Assembly (NCBI GenBank): GCA_905209435.1
Contig: CAJLTE010000090.1
Location: 1 to 12,114 of the forward strand
Reading direction: 5' to 3'
DNA from: an uncultured Blautia sp.
GTDB lineage: Bacteria; Bacillota_A; Clostridia; Lachnospirales; Lachnospiraceae
Length of the DNA stretch: 12,114 nt
A model generated the notes under the pieces. The model was given only the letters and a program-made list of their open reading frames with translations, did not search any database and was not told the origin of the DNA. A program made the position numbers and the translations under genes. Shown one piece after another: positions 7,753-12,114 of the stretch. The first letter of the stretch is position 1. Each line of letters opens with the position of its first letter.

Positions 7753-7784
7753 CAATTTCTGTACCTGTTTTTTACGTAAAGTGT
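7753..7784 (-). promoter_or_regulatory. Candidate LytTR regulator site (two direct repeats) before GH43
   Basis: Minus strand ACACTTTACG (7784-7775) and ACAGAAATTG (7762-7753) are separated by exactly 12 bp. The published LytTR consensus is two copies of [TA][AC][CA]GTTN[AG][TC]G 12-13 bp apart. The first copy fits 9 of 10 positions and the second 7 of 10. The pair ends 8 bases before the -10 and covers the -35 region, a plausible place for an activator. The perfect palindrome TTTACGTAAA (7771-7780) overlaps the first copy and could instead be the site of a different regulator. Inference only. Confidence 0.35.
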
Positions 7785-7838
7785 AAGAAATCCATCGCAA
7801 ATAGCACATCTTCAAAATCCAGAAGTTGAATCTCAATG

Positions 7839-7866
7839 AAAAAAAGCCGTCTAGTCACAGACAGCT
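7839..7866 (-). terminator. Intrinsic terminator of the tRNA-Tyr/tRNA-Arg transcript
   Basis: Minus strand AGCTGTCT pairs with AGACGGCT (8 bp, one G-U) around a 6-base loop and is followed by seven T. It lies about 60 bases past the tRNA-Arg 3' end and closes the tRNA unit before the GH43 promoter. Confidence 0.9.
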
Positions 7867-7928
7867 TTCTTCCTTTGCACCATTTCCTTACCTGATTCAC
7901 TTTATTCCAAGACATCTGCCATTGGAAG

Positions 7929-8002
7929 CACTCCTAGGGAGATTCGAACTCTCGACACCGCGCTTCGTAGACGCGTGCTCTATCCAGCTGAGCTACAGGA
8001 GT
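7929..8002 (-). tRNA. tRNA-Arg (anticodon ACG)
   Basis: 74 bases fold as a cloverleaf: acceptor ACTCCTG/TAGGAGT (last pair G-U), D-arm GCTC/GAGC with AGCTGGATA loop, anticodon stem CGCGT/GCGCG with loop CTACGAA, T-loop TTCGAAT. ACG reads CGN arginine codons after A-to-I editing at the wobble base. A20 and G73 fit arginine identity. CCA is not encoded. One oddity is an A-C mismatch at T-stem pair 50:64. It lies 4 bases after tRNA-Tyr on the same strand. Confidence 0.93.
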
Positions 8003-8006
8003 ATAC

Positions 8007-8091
8007 TCGGTCATGAGGGAATCGAACCCACTCGTGTTATGATAACAGCGGATTTACAGTCCGCTCCGCCTCCTTAACGGGATAATGACCG
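8007..8091 (-). tRNA. tRNA-Tyr (anticodon GUA)
   Basis: 85 bases with a long variable arm (TGTTA TCA TAACA) as in bacterial tRNA-Tyr, acceptor CGGTCAT/ATGACCG, anticodon stem GCGGA/TCCGC with loop CTGTAAA, T-loop TTCGATT and discriminator A; CCA is not encoded. Oddities: the first acceptor pair is C1-G72 where bacterial tRNA-Tyr normally has G1-C72, the T-stem has a T-T mismatch at 50:64, and the D-stem is weak. The gene is clearly a tRNA; full activity is less certain than for a standard copy. Confidence 0.9.
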
Positions 8092-8112
8092 ATATGATTT
8101 CTTACATGTTTT

Positions 8113-8142
8113 ATATTACCAGAAGAACTATATATTCTGCAA
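8113..8142 (-). promoter_or_regulatory. Candidate promoter of the tRNA unit
   Basis: Minus strand TTGCAG (8142-8137), an 18-bp spacer and TAATAT (8118-8113), about 21 bases before the tRNA-Tyr 5' end. Both boxes are imperfect (3/6 and 4/6 matches), so this is tentative. From about 8143 to 8249 I see only AT-rich sequence without a recognisable element. Confidence 0.4.
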
Positions 8143-8249
8143 TAAACCACTAGTTTAATATAACCAAGGAACTTAAGTAAAACTGCATTCTGACTTATAA
8201 AAAATCCCCATTATCATTTCTTAGTCCATCTTATATATCGATTTTTTTA

Positions 8250-8277
8250 TTGCATTTTCCCATTTATCTGGTATAAT
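8250..8277 (+). promoter_or_regulatory. Upstream promoter (P1) of the DUF2798 gene
   Basis: TGGTATAAT is a perfect extended -10 (TATAAT at 8272-8277), with TTGCAT 16 bp upstream (8250-8255) as a modest -35. Predicted start near 8284, about 125 bases before the DUF2798 ATG. Confidence 0.6.
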
Positions 8278-8294
8278 AATCATTCGGTAAACAA

Positions 8295-8322
8295 TTCAAT
8301 AACAAATTAGCTCTGGTATAAA
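8295..8322 (+). promoter_or_regulatory. Downstream promoter (P2) of the DUF2798 gene
   Basis: TGGTATAAA (TATAAA at 8317-8322) is a second extended -10, preceded 16 bp upstream by TTCAAT (8295-8300). Predicted start near 8329, so transcription would begin directly in front of the palindrome at 8336-8349; a repressor bound there would block it. The repeated context CTGGTATAA, 45 bp apart, supports two real promoters. Confidence 0.5.
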
Positions 8323-8331
8323 ATTGGAAAC

Positions 8332-8376
8332 GACACAAGTGTACACTTGATAACGAACAACACATGTGTCTTTTTT
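8332..8376 (+). promoter_or_regulatory. Leader terminator-like hairpin overlapping a 14-bp palindrome, ahead of DUF2798
   Basis: GACACAAGTGT (8332-8342) and ACACATGTGTC (8360-8370) pair with one mismatch around 17 bases and are followed by TTTTTT (8371-8376): an intrinsic-terminator shape 32 bases before the ATG. The left arm shares seven bases with CAAGTGTACACTTG (8336-8349), a perfect 14-bp palindrome. As DNA the palindrome suits a dimeric repressor, for example of the MarR or TetR type. As RNA it could compete with the terminator. It is either an operator, an attenuator, or both. Confidence 0.55.
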
Positions 8377-8408
8377 GTACCCATTTTTAGAAAAAGGAGA
8401 ACAATTTT

Positions 8409-8876
8409 ATGCCAAAAACTAAGTTTCAAAATGTTATTTTCACTCTGATGATGGCTTTCCTTATGGTCTACGCCATGATCTGCTACAACATTTCCCTGAA
8501 CATCGGTGGAATGAGCAACCAGGTATTTCTCATGGCTTTCGGCGAAATGAAGATTATGTGGCCGGTTGCATTTGTACTGGAGTTCTTTATTGTTGATAAC
8601 CTTGCCCATAAGCTTGCTTTTCGTATTGTCACACCTAAAGACAGACCTTTCGCCATCACAGTTGCAATTTCTGTTATGATCATCTGCATTATGTGCCCGA
8701 TCATGAGCTTAATTGCCACAATCTTGTTTAAAAATGCGGGTTCCCAGTTCGTTGCCGTATGGCTCCAGACCACTTTCATGAACTTCCCGGTAGCCTTCTT
8801 CTGGCAGCTTATGTACTGTGGACCGCTGATCCGTTTTCTCTTCGGGAAAATGTTTCCGGAGAAACAAGATGCATAA
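8409..8876 (+). CDS. DUF2798-type four-helix membrane protein
   Basis: 155 residues with four predicted membrane helices (about 9-30, 46-66, 81-107, 117-146) and short charged loops. The pattern MPKTKFQNVIFTLMMAFLMV at the N-terminus, a charged VDNLAHK segment after helix two, and PVAFFWQLMYCGPLIR in the last helix match my memory of the DUF2798 family, whose function is unknown. The ATG has AGGAG 9 bases upstream (8395-8399). It stands alone on the + strand between tRNAs and a structured repeat at 8918-9008 that could end its transcript. Regulation appears elaborate for a small gene: two promoters, an operator-like palindrome and a leader hairpin. That suggests an induced role such as stress or solute response, but this is inference. 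Confidence 0.82.
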   Translation: MPKTKFQNVIFTLMMAFLMVYAMICYNISLNIGGMSNQVFLMAFGEMKIMWPVAFVLEFFIVDNLAHKLAFRIVTPKDRPFAITVAISVMIICIMCPIMSLIATILFKNAGSQFVAVWLQTTFMNFPVAFFWQLMYCGPLIRFLFGKMFPEKQDA

Positions 8877-8917
8877 GCGTACCTGTTAGCAGTTTTCATA
8901 TAAATTTGAAGGATTTT

Positions 8918-9008
8918 AAAAGGCATTGCAGGATATAGCCTCTCCCTAACGTTTGACTCCAAAATCAAATCGTTTACAGACGCCATATAATTCCTTGCAA
9001 TGCCTTTT
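8918..9008. repeat. Structured repeat copy A (nested hairpin) 3' of DUF2798 and of the nuclease gene
   Basis: Outer arms AAAAGGCATTGCA (8918-8930) and TGCAATGCCTTTT (8996-9008) are a perfect 13-bp inverted repeat. Inside lie a middle stem (ATATAGCCTC with GACGCCATAT, 8 of 10 paired) and an inner stem (AACGTTTGA with TCAAATCGTT, one bulged T) capped by the 8-base loop CTCCAAAA. A second copy with the same ends, layout and orientation is at 10425-10509. Lying between two converging genes and flanked by T4 on each strand, it may serve as a bidirectional terminator. It may also be a miniature mobile or RNA element. Confidence 0.75.
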
Positions 9009-9053
9009 CTCGTTAAACTTTCTCAGCTACTATTCTGTAATTTCTAATCCAAA

Positions 9054-10172
9054 TCAAGAAGTATGTACTGCCATTGTTGTATTCTCGATAAACCCTTCAC
9101 ACATTTTCTGTACTTTTTTAAGCGGCAGCTCGGAAATTGCCGCAATTTCTTTCTGTGAATACCCCCGAGAAAACATGTTAAAAACGGTCCTGCGATCTTT
9201 TTCTCTGGCCTGTCTTCTCATTTCTTTTTTCATCTCTTTCTTCATTTCTTTCCGCGTTGCTGCTCTCGCTTCATCTGCATACATTTGCATTGCGCCATCC
9301 CATGCCTTACACATATCCTTCACCTCCACAACCTCTTCATCAACAAATTCATATTGCTCCAGTAATATCGCCAGAAGCCATCTGGTTTCTTGACTTAGCT
9401 TTCGTATTTCTTCGGTACTCTCTTCTACGTATTTTCTCAATTCGTCTTTTTTACGGCTGTGCTTCATAAGCTGGAAAATATCTTTCCATTCCGTGTGAAA
9501 CAACTCAGGATTCTGTTCATGAATATCTATCATACAAATATCATAATCAGGAAGCCTGTCTGAAAAACTCATCACATTTTCCGGGATGTCCATCATTTCC
9601 TGTAATTTTAACTTACTCTTCCACCTTTTCTCTCCCAGGTATAATACCTGATGAAATACCGGAAGCAATGGACGACGGATTCGGCGCCGTTTTTTCCCAC
9701 GTTTTCCTCTTCCCCAAAACATTTGCTGGGATTTTCTTTTCCACTCTTTTAGCTGATCTGTATATTCTATGCTGTCATATGTAAAACATCTCACAGGCAT
9801 CTCATAATTTGCCCCAGATTCAACTTCACATGCCAACAAAAATCTACAGCCTGGCTTATCGTGGAGACGAAGGAAATCGCGCTCTCTTTCCAGATACATG
9901 AGCTTCGCGCTGTCATCCCCGAATTCTCCCTCTTCAAAAACACCTTTTTCCCTGGCAATTTCCTCTTCGCCGTATTTTTCAGAACTGTTTTTCTTTTGTA
10001 TATTTTTTGCCATAATCGACTGTTTATATGATACTCTCTTCTTCCTTTGTACTTCCTTAAGATAACATGGATCCACAATCTGCTTTCCTGCAAATAAGGT
10101 ACCATTCACAAAATCTGCAAAGCGTTCGTTATCTTTCAGATACTCCTGTAGTCCCTGGTCTTTTACACCCAA
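9054..10172 (-). CDS. PD-(D/E)XK nuclease / Rpn-family putative transposase
   Basis: 372 residues. The N-terminus KDQGLQEYLKDNERFADFVN (4-23) followed by GTLFAGKQIV is the usual opening of Lachnospiraceae Rpn-like proteins. The nuclease core runs from about residue 95 to 235, with FLLACEVESG (111-120) and EMPVRCFTYDSIEY (124-137), then PVFHQVLYLGEKRWKS (171-186). In relatives as I recall them the active-site strand reads E-x-Q; here it is E116-x-E118. A basic run (GKRGKKRRRIRR, 156-167) and a coiled Lys/Glu segment (about 300-328) precede a C-terminal helix-turn-helix-like part (GYSQKEIAAISELPLKKVQK, 337-356). The start is TTG (10170-10172) with AGGTGG six bases upstream and an in-frame stop just before it; the protein begins exactly where the family does. 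It has its own promoter at 10363-10391 and a leader of about 180 bases. Such proteins promote RecA-independent recombination; mobility is suspected, not proven. Intact, no frameshift seen. Confidence 0.82.
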   Translation of the reverse strand: MGVKDQGLQEYLKDNERFADFVNGTLFAGKQIVDPCYLKEVQRKKRVSYKQSIMAKNIQKKNSSEKYGEEEIAREKGVFEEGEFGDDSAKLMYLERERDFLRLHDKPGCRFLLACEVESGANYEMPVRCFTYDSIEYTDQLKEWKRKSQQMFWGRGKRGKKRRRIRRPLLPVFHQVLYLGEKRWKSKLKLQEMMDIPENVMSFSDRLPDYDICMIDIHEQNPELFHTEWKDIFQLMKHSRKKDELRKYVEESTEEIRKLSQETRWLLAILLEQYEFVDEEVVEVKDMCKAWDGAMQMYADEARAATRKEMKKEMKKEMRRQAREKDRRTVFNMFSRGYSQKEIAAISELPLKKVQKMCEGFIENTTMAVHTS

Positions 10173-10214
10173 GTTTCACCACCTTCTTTATTACGCTTAT
10201 TTCACAGGAATACT

Positions 10215-10247
10215 TCACCGAATGGCAATGAATAGACTGCTGTTCAT
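10215..10247 (-). CDS. Possible 10-residue leader peptide before the nuclease gene
   Basis: ATG at 10245-10247 opens MNSSLFIAIR then TGA (10215-10217). AGGCGG (10256-10261), one base from the ideal ribosome site, lies 8 bases upstream. It sits within the ~180-base nuclease leader, about 43 bases before the nuclease TTG. The segment around the ATG (GTTCAGCTCATGAAC) is also partly palindromic. It could be a regulatory upstream ORF or chance; length alone gives no support. Confidence 0.25.
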   Translation of the reverse strand: MNSSLFIAIR

Positions 10248-10362
10248 GAGCTGAACCGCCTACGAATAGTACATAGAGTTCCTGAGATGTGAATTCAGCG
10301 TAACATAAAATATAATGTACTGCAAGGAGTTTATATTTTTTTAAGAATCATTCCTCGTTAAT

Positions 10363-10391
10363 ATTATACCATTTGTATTTATTTTATACAA
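10363..10391 (-). promoter_or_regulatory. Promoter of the nuclease gene
   Basis: Minus strand TTGTAT (10391-10386), a 17-bp spacer ending in TGG, and TATAAT (10368-10363): good -35, ideal spacing, perfect extended -10. Predicted start near 10356, leaving a leader of about 184 bases before the TTG at 10172. From there to 10262 the leader is AT-rich with only a four-codon ORF (MYYS). Confidence 0.7.
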
Positions 10392-10424
10392 TATTATTTT
10401 TATAAAATATATACTTAAATAAAA

Positions 10425-10509
10425 AAAGGCATTGTAGAACATGCCGCCCAAAAGTCAGACATTAAAATCTAACTTTTAGTACGCGGTATAATATCCTTGC
10501 AATGCCTTT
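10425..10509. repeat. Structured repeat copy B (nested hairpin) between nuclease promoter and hydrolase
   Basis: Outer arms AAAGGCATTGTA (10425-10436) and TGCAATGCCTTT (10498-10509) pair over 12 bp, the changed T forming a G-U pair in + strand RNA. The middle stem ATGCCGC/GCGGTAT has 7 pairs. The inner stem AAAAGT-AGA/TCT-ACTTTT has one mismatch and is capped by the 8-base loop CATTAAAA. Layout, loop size and right-hand internal loop (AATATCCT) match copy A, while the inner stems differ in sequence. Read on the minus strand, the outer stem is followed by seven T, so here it should terminate the hydrolase transcript. Confidence 0.75.
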
Positions 10510-10571
10510 AATTCATAACGATCTATAAATACGCCCTACATGTTTTTTTCACTTTTTGGTTTCCTAAACCT

Positions 10572-11582
10572 TTATTCTTCCTCTTTCAAATGCACATCCA
10601 AAAATTCCAATCCAACTGTCTCCGCATAGTCTCTTCCCTCTTCAAAGTTCATCTCGAAACCATGGGTAGATTTTTTTCCATAAATGGGAATCAGAACAGA
10701 ACCTTCCCCTGTATACGCTTCCTCAATTGCCTTTTCAGAATAGCTGTATGGCACCAGGCTGTCATTGATTCCGTGAATGATCATCACGTCTCCGTCATAT
10801 GCGCTGATAGTGCCATAAACATCCAGATCATAAACTGTTTTCACATACTCAGAACCCACAGTTCCTACCGGCATCTCAGCTCTGTCTTCCGGAATATCAT
10901 ATGCGGAATCATACATTTCCCGGGCATTATCCGCAATACAAAACGCCGGATAAATCAGGATCATAGCAGCCACATCATCTTTTCTGTCTGCAGCAGTCAG
11001 AGCACTTACAAGTCCTCCCTGGCTCTGTCCCAGAAGGAAAAGATGATCCTGATCCACATAATCCTTTGTTTTCACAACGTCCATAACAGCACTTAAATCT
11101 TCTTTCTCAGTCATCACTGTCATATCCATGAAATCTACGTCACTGTTTCCGTTAAGGGAACCGCCGCAGAAGTCAAATGTATAAACCACATATCCATCCT
11201 GAGCCGCCTTTTCCGGCCATTTTGCACGCTCTACCATCTGGGAAGTAGAACCGATTCCGTGGCTCATAATGATTACTGGATAAGTCTTTGTTTCGTCAAA
11301 ATCTTCCGGATAATAGAACTGTCCGTAAATATTATTGTCTCCATTTTTGCACCAGGAAACCACCTTTGTGCAGCCTTCTAGTTCTGTAGTGTATCCCTCT
11401 TCAATCTCCGGATTGTCAGACTCTTCTAAATCAGCATCTTCCTCTCCTTCAGAATTAGAACTGTCCTCTGCTTCCTCTGTCTGCTCTTCTGCGTTTTCCT
11501 CAGCCCAGACAGTCACACTTACACAGCTCACACTCAATACTGCTGCCACCCCTAAAGCAATTAACATCTTTTTCTTTAACAT
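10572..11582 (-). CDS. Secreted alpha/beta hydrolase (esterase-like)
   Basis: 336 residues with the start chosen here. A signal peptide MLKKKMLIALGVAAVLSVSC continues to VWA, with likely cleavage after residue 27. A Glu/Asp/Ser-rich linker (about 28-65) suits an exported, wall-crossing spacer. The catalytic domain has an oxyanion-region MSHGIGSTSQ (106-115), nucleophile S187 in GQSQGG (185-190), acid D274 in HGINDSLVP and H307 in STHGFEM, a complete Ser-Asp-His triad. The fold and the segment DFCGGSLNG after the first strands recall feruloyl/cinnamoyl esterases, but the substrate is open. The longer frame beginning with TTG at 11615 has no ribosome site, while GGAG (11591-11594) is 8 bases before the ATG at 11582. 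It lies 25 bases after the synthetase gene, so the two are probably co-transcribed; repeat copy B probably ends the transcript. Confidence 0.87.
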   Translation of the reverse strand: MLKKKMLIALGVAAVLSVSCVSVTVWAEENAEEQTEEAEDSSNSEGEEDADLEESDNPEIEEGYTTELEGCTKVVSWCKNGDNNIYGQFYYPEDFDETKTYPVIIMSHGIGSTSQMVERAKWPEKAAQDGYVVYTFDFCGGSLNGNSDVDFMDMTVMTEKEDLSAVMDVVKTKDYVDQDHLFLLGQSQGGLVSALTAADRKDDVAAMILIYPAFCIADNAREMYDSAYDIPEDRAEMPVGTVGSEYVKTVYDLDVYGTISAYDGDVMIIHGINDSLVPYSYSEKAIEEAYTGEGSVLIPIYGKKSTHGFEMNFEEGRDYAETVGLEFLDVHLKEEE

Positions 11583-11607
11583 CTTTATTGCTCCACTTAC
11601 TTTTTTC

Positions 11608-12114
11608 TCAATCAATCACATCATTCTGAAATCTGGACAAATGCTCATAAGGCAGAATCAATCTGCCTCGGAACAATCCACAGCCATCGTTGATCAGGCT
11701 GTTATTTACCGCAGAAAACATATTCACATCAAGATCTGCTAATTCCAGGGAAAGCAGCTTCATTCCCCGTTCATAAGCCTCATCAAAGTAAACACATTCC
11801 CCTTCCGGGATCACATCTCTTCTGGCACGCTCGTCCTGCTGGCGTTTCTCATAGCCCAGGTGATTGGCCGGACCGATTTCTGCAATGTCATCCATTTTCT
11901 GGGTACGGAGCTGTACCTCCATGTAGGATCTGGAGCTGTTATCATAAAATGTAATATGTAAAGACTGATACCCATATTCACTGGTACCACAAATATAATC
12001 TCTGTAATAAGGCTTTACATCATCATTTAGTTGATCAGAAGTACTCAATTTCACTCCCTGAGCCGATTCTGCTGTAAAGCCTCTCTCTTCCAGAAATCCT
12101 GGCAGCACATTTGC
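11608..12114 (-). CDS. RelA/SpoT-domain (p)ppGpp synthetase-like protein, 5' end outside window
   Basis: Only the C-terminal ~168 residues are present; the frame is open to the right edge, so the GTG near 12108 is not a supported start. The visible part has the RelA/SpoT synthetase pattern: RDYICGTSEYGYQSLHITF, then YMEVQLRTQKMDDIAE with the catalytic Glu of the ExQ motif, then IGPANHLGYEKRQ. It ends in about 75 residues (YFDEAYERGMKLLSLELAD onward) that I do not recognise as TGS or ACT domains, so it resembles a small alarmone synthetase-type protein rather than a full-length Rel; the missing N-terminus prevents certainty. Such enzymes transfer pyrophosphate from ATP to GDP or GTP in the cytoplasm. 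The hydrolase gene follows 25 bases later on the same strand. Confidence 0.85.
   Translation of the reverse strand, partial: ANVLPGFLEERGFTAESAQGVKLSTSDQLNDDVKPYYRDYICGTSEYGYQSLHITFYDNSSRSYMEVQLRTQKMDDIAEIGPANHLGYEKRQQDERARRDVIPEGECVYFDEAYERGMKLLSLELADLDVNMFSAVNNSLINDGCGLFRGRLILPYEHLSRFQNDVID

Noticed and set aside
7929..8091. tRNA genes as the attachment site of an integrated island
   Set aside because: No integrase gene and no repeated tRNA 3' end are present in the window.
11583..11615. TTG at 11615 as the hydrolase start
   Set aside because: It lacks a ribosome site and would put eleven residues before a complete signal peptide; GGAG fits the ATG at 11582.
1..12114. CRISPR arrays, insertion-sequence ends, phage genes, rRNA
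   Set aside because: Read for regularly spaced repeats, IS-type transposases, phage structural genes and rRNA motifs; none was seen. The only dispersed repeat noticed is the pair at 8918-9008 and 10425-10509.

Overview
The window looks like a chromosomal segment of a gut Firmicute, most likely a Lachnospiraceae member (Blautia/Ruminococcus-like). The grounds are strong AGGAGG ribosome-binding sites, moderate GC, GHKL/LytTR signalling proteins, a DUF2798 membrane protein and a PD-(D/E)XK 'Rpn-type' nuclease of the kind common in that family. This placement comes from gene content and protein style, not from a database match.

Left part (1-4560). A small lysine-rich membrane protein on the + strand ends at a clear terminator. 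Converging on it is a minus-strand operon: LytTR response regulator, then GHKL sensor kinase (4-nt overlap), then a cytoplasmic GH78-type rhamnosidase (22-nt gap), closed by its own hairpin terminator at 685-714. A candidate promoter at about 4529-4557 precedes this operon. A long hairpin and a second inverted repeat lie in its leader.

Middle (4558-7866). Also on the minus strand, a GH43 glycosidase gene is followed by a GPH-type sugar:cation symporter. Neither glycosidase has a signal peptide, so the likely picture is import of a short glycoside by the symporter and trimming inside the cell by GH43 and GH78. The kinase/regulator pair is the obvious candidate local regulator. A perfect extended -10 with a poor -35 precedes the GH43 gene, and two imperfect 10-bp direct repeats spaced 12 bp, resembling LytTR binding sites, lie just upstream. 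Two tRNA genes, Arg(ACG) and Tyr(GUA), and their terminator come next.

Right part (8092-12114). A + strand DUF2798 membrane protein gene has two tandem extended -10 promoters and a leader containing a perfect 14-bp palindrome that overlaps one arm of a terminator-like hairpin. Then comes a minus-strand PD-(D/E)XK nuclease/transposase-family gene with a long 5' leader. The nuclease unit is framed by two same-orientation ~85-91 bp nested-hairpin repeats (8918-9008 and 10425-10509) whose ends are nearly identical but whose inner stems differ in sequence while keeping the same fold. Last is a minus-strand pair: a RelA/SpoT-type (p)ppGpp synthetase gene entering from the right edge, followed by a secreted alpha/beta hydrolase.

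The best leads for something undescribed are the paired structured repeats around the nuclease gene, the operator/terminator overlap ahead of DUF2798, and the peptide-sensor-like AgrC/AgrA-type system apparently controlling a glycoside-utilisation locus. All functional statements rest on motif reading only; no search was run.
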